Origin: Sulfitobacter sp. HGT1
Lineage (GTDB): Bacteria > Pseudomonadota > Alphaproteobacteria > Rhodobacterales > Rhodobacteraceae
NCBI RefSeq assembly: GCF_013282155.1
Contig: NZ_BLWI01000001.1
Coordinates: 310,001 to 374,000 of the forward strand
DNA length: 64,000 nt
Direction of reading: 5' to 3'
Of this stretch, positions 37,588 through 46,999 are shown in pieces. How positions within the stretch are numbered: the first letter of the stretch is position 1; each line of letters begins with the position of its first letter. Below the pieces are notes generated by a model. The model saw nothing but the letters and a program-made list of their open reading frames with translations, did not search any database and was not told where the DNA came from. Both the position numbers and the translations under genes were made by a program.

Positions 37588-40083
37588 ATGAAAACACACG
37601 TCAAAGCATTGGTTGTCGGCGGCGGTGCCGTCGGAACTTCGATCGCGTATCATCTGGCCCGCGCAGGCTGGGACGATGTCATGTTGCTGGAGCGCGACGA
37701 GCTGACCAGCGGGTCGACGTGGCATGCGGCGGGCCTGTTGCCCTATTTCAACATGTCCTATGCCACGACGCATATTCATGATTATTCGATCAAGTTTTAC
37801 AAAACGCTTGAAGAAGAGACCGGGCTGAATGCGGGCTTTGCGGTTGTGGGCAATTTGCGCATGGCGCAGACCGACGAGCGTATGGATGAATATATGCTTT
37901 ATGCCGCCACAGCCGAGACCTGTGGGGTGCCCTATGAGTGGCTGACCCCTGATCAGATCAAGGCGAAATGGCCGTTGATCCGCACCGAGGATTTAAAAGG
38001 GGCGATCTATCACCAGACGGATGGCTATATTAACCCTGCCGATGTGACCATGGCGATGGCCAAGGGTGCGCGCCAGCGCGGCGTTGTGATTGAACGTAAA
38101 TGGCAGGCGGATGCGTTTCACTGGAACGGTGAGGCGTGGGAAGTGACGGTGACCAAGATGGTCGAGCGCGGCGGCAACCTTGTGCCGTCGGACGAGCAGG
38201 TCGTGATTACCGCAGAGCATGTGGTGACCGCATCGGGCAACCACGCGCAGCGCACCGCCAAGATGCTGGGCATCAAGATGCCGGCCATTCCGGTCGAGCA
38301 TCAGTTTATTGTCATGGATCAGGACCCCGAGTTGGTGAAATTCCGCAAGGGCGAGGGCAATGTCGAACATCCGGTTATTCGCGACGCTGATGCGCAGTCT
38401 TATGTCCGCGAGGAACGCGGTGGCTGGATCTTGGGTGTCTATGAGAAACACGCGCCGGCGCGGTTTGAATATGGCGTGCCGGACAGTTTCCGTGCCGATC
38501 TGTTCCAGCTGGATCTGGACCGGATCGAAGACCAGTATATGGCGATGAACCACCGTATCCCGTCGGCTGAAAGCTGCGGGCTGAAAGATGATTTCAACGG
38601 GCCGATTTGCTATACGCCTGACGGCAACCCGCTGGTGGGGCCAGCACCGGGCCTGCGCAATATGTGGCTGGCCGAAGGGTTCTCGTTCGGGATCACGGCG
38701 GCGGGCGGTACCGGCTATTATCTGGCGCAATTGATGGTGAACGGCGAGGCCGACATCGACATGGCGTCGCTGGACCCCAAACGCTATGGCGACTGGATGA
38801 CCACGGAATATGCCGCGCGCAAGAACGAGGAAGCGTATGAGCATGTTTATATCCTGCACCACCCTGACGAAGAGCGCCCTGCGTGCCGCCCGCTGCGCAC
38901 ATCGCCTGCCTATGACCGTCAGGCCGCACGGGGGGCGCAGTTTGGTCATGTGAACGGCTGGGAACGCCCCAACTATTACGCGCCCATGGGGTTCAACGAT
39001 CACGACGCGCGGTCTTTCCGGCGCGGGGGCTGGTGGCAATATGCGGTTGAGGAAGCCAAGGCGATCCGCGAGGGCGTGGGCCTGATTGATGCAACGGCCT
39101 TCACCAAGCATCTGGTCAAAGGGCCGGGTGCCACGGAATTCCTCAACTGGTTCACCTGTAACAAGCTGCCCTCGGTGGGCCGGATCAACCTGACCTATGC
39201 GCTGACCGGCCACGGCACGACCCGCACGGAATATACCATCGTGCGTTTGGCCGAGCATGAATATTACCTTGTTTCGGCCGGTGCCTGGACAGCCTATGAC
39301 AGCGACTACCTGCGCAAGGCGATCGAGGATAAGGCACCTGAATTCGGCTATATCGAATGCCATGACGTGACCACGCAATGGGGCGTTTTCGCCATCGCGG
39401 GGCCGAAATCGCGCGATGTGTTGAAAGAGATCGTCAAGGACGCCGACCCCGAAACCGTGCTGTCCAACAAGCGGTTCCCGTGGCTGACCATGCGCAATAT
39501 CGAATTGGGCATGGTGCCGGTGCGCGCCATCCGCGTCGCCTATACTGGTGAACTGGGCTGGGAACTGCACCACCCGATCGAGATGCAGAACCACCTGTTT
39601 GATCTGCTGGAAAACGCGGGCGAAAAGCACGGGATGAAGCTGGTTGGCGCACGGGCGCAAAACTGGCTGCGTCAGGAGAAATCCTATCGCGCGTTTGGCA
39701 CCGAATTGGGCCGTGATGCGACCCCGCTTGAAGCGGATCTGCCGCGCTTTGTCGACTTGTCCAAAGACTTCTATGGCAAGGATGCGATGCAGGAACATGG
39801 CATTCGCGCGCAATGCGTGACCGTGTTGATCGACGGGCCGGATGATGCTGATCCGTGGGGCCGCGAGGTACTGTATCATGGCGACACACGTGTTGGGCGT
39901 CTGACCTCGGGCGGGTATTCGGTGGCTTTCGGGAAATCCATCGGCATGGGCTATGTCAAACCGGAACAAGCGTCCGTCGGGACCAAGCTGAAGGTCAAGA
40001 TGTTTGACCAGCTTTGGGATGCTGAGGTGGTTGAAGACAGCCCCTATGATCCGAAAAACGCAACGATCCGGATGGACGGCTGA
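37588..40083 (+). CDS. GcvT-family FAD-dependent oxidoreductase (dimethylglycine/sarcosine dehydrogenase-like)
   Basis: An 831-residue two-part enzyme. The N-terminal DAO domain starts with ALVVGGGAVGTSIAYHLARA and has ERDELTSGSTWHAAGLLP, the region where related enzymes bind FAD covalently at a His. From about residue 430 the GcvT-like folate-binding domain follows (VGLIDATAFTKHLVKGPGAT, VAYTGELGWELHHPIEMQNH). Such proteins oxidatively demethylate N-methyl amino acids such as dimethylglycine or sarcosine and pass the methyl group to tetrahydrofolate. Roseobacters carry many paralogues; the substrate is not set. The TSGSTWHAAG motif is intact. Confidence 0.88.
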   Translation: MKTHVKALVVGGGAVGTSIAYHLARAGWDDVMLLERDELTSGSTWHAAGLLPYFNMSYATTHIHDYSIKFYKTLEEETGLNAGFAVVGNLRMAQTDERMDEYMLYAATAETCGVPYEWLTPDQIKAKWPLIRTEDLKGAIYHQTDGYINPADVTMAMAKGARQRGVVIERKWQADAFHWNGEAWEVTVTKMVERGGNLVPSDEQVVITAEHVVTASGNHAQRTAKMLGIKMPAIPVEHQFIVMDQDPELVKFRKGEGNVEHPVIRDADAQSYVREERGGWILGVYEKHAPARFEYGVPDSFRADLFQLDLDRIEDQYMAMNHRIPSAESCGLKDDFNGPICYTPDGNPLVGPAPGLRNMWLAEGFSFGITAAGGTGYYLAQLMVNGEADIDMASLDPKRYGDWMTTEYAARKNEEAYEHVYILHHPDEERPACRPLRTSPAYDRQAARGAQFGHVNGWERPNYYAPMGFNDHDARSFRRGGWWQYAVEEAKAIREGVGLIDATAFTKHLVKGPGATEFLNWFTCNKLPSVGRINLTYALTGHGTTRTEYTIVRLAEHEYYLVSAGAWTAYDSDYLRKAIEDKAPEFGYIECHDVTTQWGVFAIAGPKSRDVLKEIVKDADPETVLSNKRFPWLTMRNIELGMVPVRAIRVAYTGELGWELHHPIEMQNHLFDLLENAGEKHGMKLVGARAQNWLRQEKSYRAFGTELGRDATPLEADLPRFVDLSKDFYGKDAMQEHGIRAQCVTVLIDGPDDADPWGREVLYHGDTRVGRLTSGGYSVAFGKSIGMGYVKPEQASVGTKLKVKMFDQLWDAEVVEDSPYDPKNATIRMDG

Positions 40084-40127
40084 GCGTCTATTTCGGGCAC
40101 CGCTTTGCTGGTGTCTGTTGCAAAATC

Positions 40128-40170
40128 AAAGGCCAGCCGTGTTTGATACGCGGCTGGCCTTTCGCGTTTT
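40128..40170. terminator. Bidirectional terminator between GcvT-family and GH25 genes
   Basis: 12-bp perfect stem AAAGGCCAGCCG (40128-40139) with CGGCTGGCCTTT (40151-40162), 11-base loop, followed by CGCGTTTT; in the other direction by GATTTTG. It serves both convergent genes. Confidence 0.85.
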
Positions 40171-40177
40171 ACCGCGG

Positions 40178-40960
40178 TTAACGCACCTGCCGTCGGGCCA
40201 GCCAGCTGTCCCAACTTGCAGCGCTGCCTGAATAGACGTTGATATCCAGATCACCCAAGGCACCGGGGACGCGGCCTGTGCTGGTGTATTGCCAGAACGT
40301 CCAACGCTCGCTCGGGTATTTCTCGGACGGATGGGCGGCGGTCGAGCGCAGCCAGAATTCGACACCGCGCAGGCGGCCCATCTGGTTTTTCTCGTAAAAA
40401 TCGGGCGTGGTGTAAATGACGGGTTGCTGGCCGTAATGCGCCTTTAGGATGCGCAGGAAGGTTTGTGTGTGGCGGCGCACGGTTTCAGCGGGCGGGCGCA
40501 GGGTGCAGGTTGGCGAAAACGGGTTCCATTCCATGTCCAGCACGGGGGGCAACATGCCGGGGGTCTTGGGGACGTTTTGGATGAACCAGCGGGCCTGAAC
40601 CTGCGGCGTGGTGCAGAAATAATAGAAATGATAGGCCCCGCGCGCCACGCCTGCGCGACCTGCGCCCTGCCAGTGATTGGCAAACATCGGGTCCAGCAAA
40701 TCGCCGCCTTCGGTCGCTTTGATAAAGGCAAAGTTGACGCCGTTTCTGCGCGCCTCGCCCCAGTTCAGCGGGCTTTGGAAACGGGCGACGTCAATGCCAT
40801 GCACGGCATAGCTTTGCGGGGTGCGGCCTGTCCACTCATGGGGTTTACGATCACTGAAATTCGCCGATGTAACAGTGCCAAGGGGGACCGACACTTGCGG
40901 TGTCCCACACGCGGCAAGAGCAAGGGCGGTTAGCACGGCAAGGATGCGGAGCGGCGACAT
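40178..40960 (-). CDS. GH25-family lysozyme-like lipoprotein
   Basis: A 260-residue glycoside hydrolase family 25 protein. Signal peptide with lipobox (LRILAVLTALALAACGTPQ). The GH25 domain has HGIDVARFQSPLNW at its start, FAFIKATEGGDLLDPMF, AYHFYYFCTTP, PPVLDMEWNPF with the catalytic Asp/Glu, and FWLRSTAAHPSEKYPSERWT near the end. It probably cleaves peptidoglycan in the periplasm. The ATG at 40960 is chosen because the signal peptide starts there. Confidence 0.9.
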   Translation of the reverse strand: MSPLRILAVLTALALAACGTPQVSVPLGTVTSANFSDRKPHEWTGRTPQSYAVHGIDVARFQSPLNWGEARRNGVNFAFIKATEGGDLLDPMFANHWQGAGRAGVARGAYHFYYFCTTPQVQARWFIQNVPKTPGMLPPVLDMEWNPFSPTCTLRPPAETVRRHTQTFLRILKAHYGQQPVIYTTPDFYEKNQMGRLRGVEFWLRSTAAHPSEKYPSERWTFWQYTSTGRVPGALGDLDINVYSGSAASWDSWLARRQVR

Positions 40961-41036
40961 TGTCAGGGCTTTCTGGCCGGGGTGCCAAAGCGGTTGGCGG
41001 GGCAGGGCGAGGCCTGCGCCGGGGGGTGTTTTACGG

Positions 41037-42116
41037 TCATGGGCGCAGCCTGTCTGGCCGCAATGCAGCGACAGTTTCACGAGACAGCGGCGAGGTGCGT
41101 CCGAAGGTCAAATCGGCCACCAGTTGCGAGGCCGCAGGGCTGGTTTGGAACCCGTACCCGCCCTGGCCTGCGCACCAGATGAAATCGGCATGATCGGGAT
41201 CAGGCCCCAACACGAGGGTCCGGTCGGGGGCAAAGCTGCGCAAACCGGCCCATGTTGAAATCGGCTTGGTCAGCGGGATGGCGACCATGTTCTGATAGCG
41301 CTCCAACCCTTCGGCCAGCACCATATCATCGGCCCATGCGTCATGGGGTTCGACCGGGTCTTCGTCAGCCGGTGAAATGATCAGCGCGCCCGCGTCAGGT
41401 TTCGCGTACCATGTTTCATTGACGCCAAAGAACATCGGCCAGCGCGCGGGATCATGCCCGCCGGGGGCCGCAATCCGCGCCATCGACCGCCGGTGCGGCA
41501 CAATCCCAAGCGGCGGGACACCTGCCATCACCGCAATCTGGTCGGCCCATGCACCGGCTGCATTGACGATCTTTTGCGCGTGCAGTTTTTCACCGCCGGT
41601 TTCAACCTCCCAGCCCGATGGGCCATGGCTGATGGCGGTCACAGGATGACCCGTTCTGATGGTGCCGCCGTTGCTGCGCAGGGTCTTGGCGAAATCCTGC
41701 ATCAAACGGTCCGTGTCGATGTCATGGGCATCGGCATGATAGCCCGCAAAGGCGACCTTTTCGGGGTCCAGCACCGGCACCATGGCCAGTGCTTCGGCCT
41801 TGGAAATCCGGCTGAGGCCCATTGTTTCCAAATTGGCATCAAGGGCCGCTTCCTCGTGTGTGCCCGCGACAATCATCAAACCGCGCTGCGTCAGATACCC
41901 GCCATTCGCGTCATTCAGAGAGCCGACACTGGCACGGTTCAGTGCCTGCACCGACGGGGCACCGTAATTCTGTTCAATCAACGCGGCAGATCGACCCGAG
42001 GCGTGATAGCCAAGCGCCTTTTCCGCCTCGATCAGGGTGACCTGTGCATCTGCCGACAACCGTGCCGCCGCAGAAATGCCAGCAATGCCGCCGCCGATTA
42101 CGATGATATCTGTCAT
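41037..42116 (-). CDS. FAD-dependent amino-acid oxidase/dehydrogenase (DAO family)
   Basis: A 359-residue flavoprotein of the DAO fold. FAD motif DIIVIGGGIAGISAAARLSA at the N-terminus, ASGRSAALIEQNYGAP near residue 40, and GQGGYGFQTSPAASQLVADL at the C-terminus that closes the flavin site. This pattern is seen in D-amino-acid, glycine and sarcosine oxidoreductases. It shares a 4-base overlap with the aldo/keto reductase gene in front of it, so the two form an operon. Confidence 0.87.
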   Translation of the reverse strand: MTDIIVIGGGIAGISAAARLSADAQVTLIEAEKALGYHASGRSAALIEQNYGAPSVQALNRASVGSLNDANGGYLTQRGLMIVAGTHEEAALDANLETMGLSRISKAEALAMVPVLDPEKVAFAGYHADAHDIDTDRLMQDFAKTLRSNGGTIRTGHPVTAISHGPSGWEVETGGEKLHAQKIVNAAGAWADQIAVMAGVPPLGIVPHRRSMARIAAPGGHDPARWPMFFGVNETWYAKPDAGALIISPADEDPVEPHDAWADDMVLAEGLERYQNMVAIPLTKPISTWAGLRSFAPDRTLVLGPDPDHADFIWCAGQGGYGFQTSPAASQLVADLTFGRTSPLSRETVAALRPDRLRP

Positions 42117-43051
42117 GACTGTTCTTCAATCCGGTCTGTCGCTGGGGGCGGGGTCGGTGAAAGGGCTGTGATCTTGGCGTAAAGATCGGCAGGCATGTCA
42201 AAGGTCATCGCTGCCAGGGATGGTGCCAGTTGTTCCGCCGACCGGGCCGAGATGATCGGCGATGGCCCCGTGGGATGGGCCGCAACCCAGGCAACAGCCA
42301 GCGTCGCAGGGTGAACCCCCATGTCAGCGGCGAGATCGGCCAACCCTGCGGCGGCCTGATGCATCACATCGGGCGCATAGCGCGCGGCATAGCGGTCATC
42401 CTGGGTCAAACGGCCAGCCTCGCCCTTGGCGTATTTACCGGTCAGCAAACCACCCCCAAGAGGGGAATAGGGCGCGACAAGAATGCCCAGATCATCGGCC
42501 ATCGGCAGGATTTCAACCTCGGCCTGCCGTTTGACCAGATTATACATCGGCTGGATCACGGCGATATCCAGATCGAACTTGGCTGCGATCCCGGCGGCCT
42601 TGACGACCTGCCACGCGGCAAAGTTTGACAGTCCGATGTGACGGATATGGCCCGCAGCCTTCATTTCGGCAAAGGTTTCGAATGTCTCGTGCATGTCTGT
42701 ATCGGGGTCAAACCGGTGCAGGTACAGCACATCAAGCGTGTCGAGCTTCATCCGGCTGCGCGACGTTTCGCAGGATTTCAGCAGATTGGCGCGGCCCGAT
42801 CCCCCGTCATAGGCAGCCTTGGTCGCGATGATCAGGTCATCGCGGTGTGCGCCGAGAAAACTGCCCAGCAGTGTTTCGGATGCCCCGCCCGTATAGACAT
42901 GGGCCGTGTCGAAATGGGTGATCCCTGCATCAATACAGGCATCGAACATGGCGCGCGATGCATCGGCATCTGCGCGCCCGCCAAATTGCATGGTGCCAAA
43001 AGCAAGGCGGCTGGCGGGGGTGCCGTTGGGGCTGGTCAAGGTATGTTTCAT
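42113..43051 (-). CDS. Aldo/keto reductase
   Basis: A 312-residue NADPH-dependent reductase of the AKR family. The catalytic tetrad is in view: Asp and Tyr in FDTAHVYTGGASE, Lys in LIIATKAAYDGG, His in LDVLYLHRFDP. The cofactor region GLSNFAAWQVVKAA and IAPYSPLGGGLLTGKY-like part (VAPYSPLGGGLLTGKY) are also there. The start at 43051 is preferred over a longer 43072 reading. It precedes the DAO gene. Confidence 0.9.
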   Translation of the reverse strand: MKHTLTSPNGTPASRLAFGTMQFGGRADADASRAMFDACIDAGITHFDTAHVYTGGASETLLGSFLGAHRDDLIIATKAAYDGGSGRANLLKSCETSRSRMKLDTLDVLYLHRFDPDTDMHETFETFAEMKAAGHIRHIGLSNFAAWQVVKAAGIAAKFDLDIAVIQPMYNLVKRQAEVEILPMADDLGILVAPYSPLGGGLLTGKYAKGEAGRLTQDDRYAARYAPDVMHQAAAGLADLAADMGVHPATLAVAWVAAHPTGPSPIISARSAEQLAPSLAAMTFDMPADLYAKITALSPTPPPATDRIEEQS

Positions 43052-43094
43052 CCTCAAACCGTGCCACGGCACGCCCGCCTTCGCAACGTTGATC

Positions 43095-43712
43095 TTAGTC
43101 GTTCATCGCACCCTTTTCGGTAGCGCGCTGATAGGCCGGGCGGTTGTGGATCATATCTACAAATCCGGCCAGTGCCGGATAGCGCGCTGCCCCGTCGCCG
43201 CCGCGCATGGCGATCTCGGCTGGAAAGCTGAGCATGATATCCGCCGCCGACAGGCTGTCCTGAACAAAATGACCCGAGGGGCGCACAAGGCTGTTCATAT
43301 AGCTGAAATGGCTGTGCAATTCGTCCTTGATCCGCGGGTGCAGCGGGGCACCGGCGTCACCCAACCGGCTGACATAAAGGTTCAGCAAGATCGGTGTCAT
43401 CGCAGAGCCTTCGGCGAAATGCATCATCTCGAGATGCTGCAAATAGGCGGGGGTGCCTTGGTCGGGGATCATCCGGGGGGCGAAGCGCGCGCAAAGCGTT
43501 TCGGTGATTGCGGCGCTTTCGGCAACCAACACATCGTCGATCTCCAACATCGGGGATTTCCCCAAAGGGTGCACCAGTTTCAGTTCGAGCGGCGCAAGGT
43601 TGGTCTTTGCATCACGCTTGTAGGGGACGATTGTATAGGGTTGCTCGATCTCTTCGAGCAGCCACAAAATACGGTGAGAGCGGGACCTGTTGAGGTGATG
43701 AATTTTGATCAT
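43095..43712 (-). CDS. Glutathione S-transferase family protein
   Basis: A 205-residue two-domain GST. The thioredoxin-like N-terminus IKIHHLNRSRSHRILWLLEE is followed by GKSPMLEIDDVLVAESAAIT with the cis-Pro and glutathione-contact ES residues. The C-terminal helical domain has SAADIMLSFPAEIAMRGG. The Ser in NRSRS is the likely catalytic Ser/Tyr substitute. No partner gene; placed upstream of the AKR-DAO pair on the same strand. Confidence 0.87.
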   Translation of the reverse strand: MIKIHHLNRSRSHRILWLLEEIEQPYTIVPYKRDAKTNLAPLELKLVHPLGKSPMLEIDDVLVAESAAITETLCARFAPRMIPDQGTPAYLQHLEMMHFAEGSAMTPILLNLYVSRLGDAGAPLHPRIKDELHSHFSYMNSLVRPSGHFVQDSLSAADIMLSFPAEIAMRGGDGAARYPALAGFVDMIHNRPAYQRATEKGAMND

Positions 43713-43870
43713 GCCCCCGACGATAGCGTTTTGATCCGCAATGGGTAGTCAAATGATACGCTCTTGCGCGCAGATCCCTGCGGATTCTGCGCCTTTGGCG
43801 GCGGACCATGACACAGATCAATGTTTGTCACGCGCCAATCGTCGATACATGCGTAAAACGGGATATGTTT

Positions 43871-44905
43871 ATGGATGTGGCATCAATCTTGGAAACTGCG
43901 GGCGAACCGACAATCGCGGCCTTGGCCGGATTGGTCGCCGGCATCATCTTTGGGCTCTCGGCCGAGCAAAGCCGGTTCTGCCTGCGCGCCGCCGCAGTCG
44001 AAGTCGCGCGCGCGACACTTGGCCCGCGCATGGCGGTGTGGCTTTTGACGTTTTCAACCGGGCTGCTGTGGACGCAGGTGATGCACGTCACCGGTATCAT
44101 TGATCTGGGGACCAGCCGTTGGCTTGCCTCGCCGGGGACGCTGTCGGGGGCGATCATCGGTGGCATGATCTTTGGCGTCGGGATGATCCTTGCGCGCGGC
44201 TGTCCGGGGCGACTGCTGGTTCTGGGGGCCACGGGCAACCTGCGTGCGATCCTGTCCGGCCTCGTCTTTGCCGTCTTTGCCCAGATGAGCCTGGATGGCG
44301 CGTTATCCCCCCTGCGCGAGGTCATATCCGGCACGTGGATCACCCATGGGCCGAACCCCAATATCCTGTGGGAATTGCACCTTCCCAATGGCACCGGCAT
44401 CGCGATCGGCATCGCTTTTGCGGCGTTGGCGCTTGTCATAGCGTTTCGCAACCGGGTGTCATTGGTCACCCTTTTGTTCGGCTGCGGCGTCGGGTTTTCG
44501 GTCGCGGCGGGATGGTACCTGACCTACACGCTGTCACAAATCAGCTTTGATCCGGTGCCCGTTGGCAGCCTCACGTTTTCGGGGCCATCCGCCGATACGT
44601 TGATGTATCTTCTGTCGGCGGAGTCCGTGCTGGAATTCGATGTCGGCCTTATTCCCGGCGTGGCCATCGGGGCGTTTTTGTCGGCACTGGTGGCCGGGCG
44701 GTTGATCTGGCAAGGCTGGGACAGTGCGCGGTCGATGCAGCGCTATCTGACAGGGGCCGCGATGATGGGGTTTGGCGCGATGACAGCGGGCGGCTGTACC
44801 ATCGGTGCCGGTGTGACGGGCGGATCAACCTTTGCGCTGACCGCCTGGGTGGCATTGGTGTCGATGTGGCTGGCGGGTATGGCCGCAGACCGGTTGATTG
44901 ACTAA
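43871..44905 (+). CDS. YeeE/YedE family (TsuA-like) sulfur transporter
   Basis: About 344 residues with nine or more hydrophobic segments. Conserved small motifs of the family, which in E. coli imports thiosulfate, are seen: SRFCLRAAAVEVARATLGP near the N-terminus, LARGCPGRLLVLGATGNLRA, and GGCTIGAGVTGGSTFALTA near the C-terminus, each with the Cys or Gly of the substrate path. The start is chosen at 43871 (GGGA seven bases upstream); 43865 and 43808 are alternatives. It faces two rhodanese genes, which fits a sulfur role. Confidence 0.87.
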   Translation: MDVASILETAGEPTIAALAGLVAGIIFGLSAEQSRFCLRAAAVEVARATLGPRMAVWLLTFSTGLLWTQVMHVTGIIDLGTSRWLASPGTLSGAIIGGMIFGVGMILARGCPGRLLVLGATGNLRAILSGLVFAVFAQMSLDGALSPLREVISGTWITHGPNPNILWELHLPNGTGIAIGIAFAALALVIAFRNRVSLVTLLFGCGVGFSVAAGWYLTYTLSQISFDPVPVGSLTFSGPSADTLMYLLSAESVLEFDVGLIPGVAIGAFLSALVAGRLIWQGWDSARSMQRYLTGAAMMGFGAMTAGGCTIGAGVTGGSTFALTAWVALVSMWLAGMAADRLID

Positions 44906-44936
44906 GCGCCCCATCCGGCCAGCGACCCACACCGGC

Positions 44937-45380
44937 CTAGCAGGTTTGACAGCCCATTTCGCGGGTCGGCCCGACAGGGGTATAGCCTTCTTTCAGAACC
45001 CGCAGCATCCCGCCTTGAACATCGACGACCGGATAGTCGACCAAACCGGCAATCTGTTGGGCCGCGCGCGAGGTCCGGTTGCCAGAGCGACAAATCAACG
45101 CCAGACGCTGACCTTGAGCCAGATGTGGCGCGACGGCTTGCAGGAAGCTCTCGGGTGCGGCGTATGTTATCAAAAGCGCCCCTTCGATGACGCCGGTCTC
45201 TTTCCATTCCTCGGGGCGTCGAATGTCGACCACTACGGTTTCGGGGTCGGACGCCAGGGCCGATCCGGACAGCGCCTCAAGGGTTACATTCTGCGCAGTC
45301 GCACGCCCGCCCAAGGTGATCAGGCCGACCGCTGCTGCGATTGCAGCAACGCCAGCGGCTAAAAACGTTCGCTTTTGCAT
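44937..45380 (-). CDS. Exported rhodanese-domain protein
   Basis: About 147 residues. An N-terminal signal or anchor (RTFLAAGVAAIAAAVGLITL) is followed by a rhodanese domain with VVVDIRRPEEWKETGVIEGA and the active-site loop ICRSGNRTSRAAQQ, where Cys is the sulfane-sulfur carrier. The C-terminus is GCQTC, a second Cys pair. The ATG overlaps the stop of the other rhodanese gene (TGATG), so the two form one unit. Confidence 0.9.
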   Translation of the reverse strand: MQKRTFLAAGVAAIAAAVGLITLGGRATAQNVTLEALSGSALASDPETVVVDIRRPEEWKETGVIEGALLITYAAPESFLQAVAPHLAQGQRLALICRSGNRTSRAAQQIAGLVDYPVVDVQGGMLRVLKEGYTPVGPTREMGCQTC

Positions 45381-45736
45381 CACACGTGATCCTGAAGCTT
45401 GCGCCAGGCATTCAGCCCGCCGCCGATGAACGTCGCATTTGCATAGCCCATTTGCTTGAGCGTCGCGGCCGACAAAGCCCCCCGGTTATAGGCGTTGCAA
45501 TAGCACAATATCGTCGTGTCCAGATCAGGCAGAACCCCTTCGACATTCATTTCCAGTTTGCCGCGACTGATGTTGAGAGAGCCCGGAATATGGTCCTTTG
45601 CATGTTCATCAGGGTCGCGGATGTCCAAGGCGACGGCACCGCGCTCCATCAATGCGGCGACATCTTGGGGTGCGACTTCTTGAACCTGCGCGCGTGCGTG
45701 GTCCGCCAGGTTTTGGAATTTTTCGGTATAGCCCAT
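45380..45736 (-). CDS. Cytoplasmic rhodanese-domain protein
   Basis: About 118 residues, no signal peptide. VALDIRDPDEHAKDHIPGSL and the loop ILCYCNAYNRGALSA are visible; the active Cys is expected in CNAYNRG, with a further Cys two residues before it, which is unusual. The C-terminus has MGYANATFIGGGLNAWRKLQ, the usual rhodanese end. Start 45736 follows AAGGAACT. It is first in a two-gene unit with the exported rhodanese. Confidence 0.9.
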   Translation of the reverse strand: MGYTEKFQNLADHARAQVQEVAPQDVAALMERGAVALDIRDPDEHAKDHIPGSLNISRGKLEMNVEGVLPDLDTTILCYCNAYNRGALSAATLKQMGYANATFIGGGLNAWRKLQDHV

Positions 45737-45814
45737 CTGAGTTCCTTTCAGAAATCCTCTGAGCGATAATACATTCAATTAAATGCATATGTAAATGCGG
45801 CAATCACACAACGC

Positions 45815-45847
45815 CAAAAAAAAAGGCCCCGCGCAAGCAGGGCCTTT
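45815..45847 (-). terminator. Rho-independent terminator of the xdh/BMP operon
   Basis: Stem AAGGCCCC / GGGCCTT around a GCGCAAGCA loop (45823-45846), followed on the minus strand by a run of nine Ts. It closes the seven-gene minus-strand operon that begins at 55053. Confidence 0.85.
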
Positions 45848-45869
45848 CGTCATCGCGCAGGATATCCGA

Positions 45870-46943
45870 TTAGTTCGGGATATCGCCTGTGATGCCTTCA
45901 ACGTAAAAGTTCATGCCAGCCAATGTGCCGTCATCCGCTGTTTCGCCATCGGCCAGAAAGTCAGATCCGTCCTGCTTTTTCAGCGGGCCGGTGAACGGGT
46001 GGTAAGACCCGTCTGCGATGGACGCTTTCAACGCCAGTGCTTCGGCTTTCACATCTGCAGGTACCGCATCTGTGATTTCGCCGATGCCAACCATGCCAGC
46101 GCCGATACCGTCCCATGTGTCTGTCGACGTCCATGTGCCGTCCATCACGGCTTTGGTACGCGCGATATAGTAGGGGGCCCAGTTGTCGATGATCGACGAC
46201 ACGCGCGGCATGGGTGCGTATTGCGCCATGTCGGATGCCTGACCAAAGGTGATCACGTTACCCGCTTCCTGGGCTGCGGCCTGTGGCGCGGTGGAGTCTG
46301 TGTGCTGCAATACAACATCAGCACCCTGTTCGATCAACACCTTGGCTGCGTCCGCTTCTTTTGCGGGGTCGAACCATGTGTAGGCCCAGACGATCTTGAA
46401 CTCGACGTCAGGGTTAACCTTTTTGGCGTGGATATAGGCAGAGTTGATGCCACGAATAACTTCGGGGATCGGGAAGGAACCGATATAGCCGATGATGTTC
46501 GACTTGGTCATCTTGCCCGCGATGTGGCCCTGAATCGCACGACCTTCGTAGAAGCGCGCGGAATATGTCGATACGTTGTCGGCACGCTTGTAGCCGGTGG
46601 CGTGTTCGAATTTCACATTCGGGAACTTGGCCGCAACGTTGATCGTCGGGTCCATATAACCAAAGGAAGTGGTGAAGATCAGGTCGGCACCGTCCAGCGC
46701 CATCTGTGTCATCACGCGTTCGGAATCGGGGCCCTCTGCCACGTTTTCAACGAACACGGTTTCGACCTTGTCGCCGAATTCCTTTTCAACGGCCAAACGG
46801 CCTTGGTTGTGCTCGTATGTCCAGCCGCCGTCGCCCACGGGGCCCACGAAGACAAAGCCGACTTTGGTCTTGTCGTCGGCAAAAGCGCCGCCCGCAAGAC
46901 CGATCGCCAGCGCAGCGCTGGCGAGGAGTGTTGATAGTTTCAT
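45870..46943 (-). CDS. BMP-family ABC transporter substrate-binding protein
   Basis: A 357-residue exported protein (signal peptide LSTLLASAALAIGLAGGAFA). Bmp-domain motifs VGFVFVGPVGDGGWTYEHNQ and ADLIFTTSFGYMDPTINVAA are clear. In this family the binding protein picks up purine or pyrimidine nucleosides (PnrA/BmpA type). It is the last gene of the operon behind two permeases and the ATPase. The xanthine dehydrogenase genes upstream suggest purines as cargo. Confidence 0.93.
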   Translation of the reverse strand: MKLSTLLASAALAIGLAGGAFADDKTKVGFVFVGPVGDGGWTYEHNQGRLAVEKEFGDKVETVFVENVAEGPDSERVMTQMALDGADLIFTTSFGYMDPTINVAAKFPNVKFEHATGYKRADNVSTYSARFYEGRAIQGHIAGKMTKSNIIGYIGSFPIPEVIRGINSAYIHAKKVNPDVEFKIVWAYTWFDPAKEADAAKVLIEQGADVVLQHTDSTAPQAAAQEAGNVITFGQASDMAQYAPMPRVSSIIDNWAPYYIARTKAVMDGTWTSTDTWDGIGAGMVGIGEITDAVPADVKAEALALKASIADGSYHPFTGPLKKQDGSDFLADGETADDGTLAGMNFYVEGITGDIPN

Positions 46944-46999
46944 TACATAGTCCCCTAGTTATTCTGCCCTTTTATCGGGCATTTTGAAGTGTGACCCCG

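Noticed and set aside
37993-39969. Long minus-strand open frame (658 codons) opposite the GcvT-family gene
   Set aside because: Antisense to a gene with clear domains; His/Arg/Gln-rich composition typical of shadow reading.
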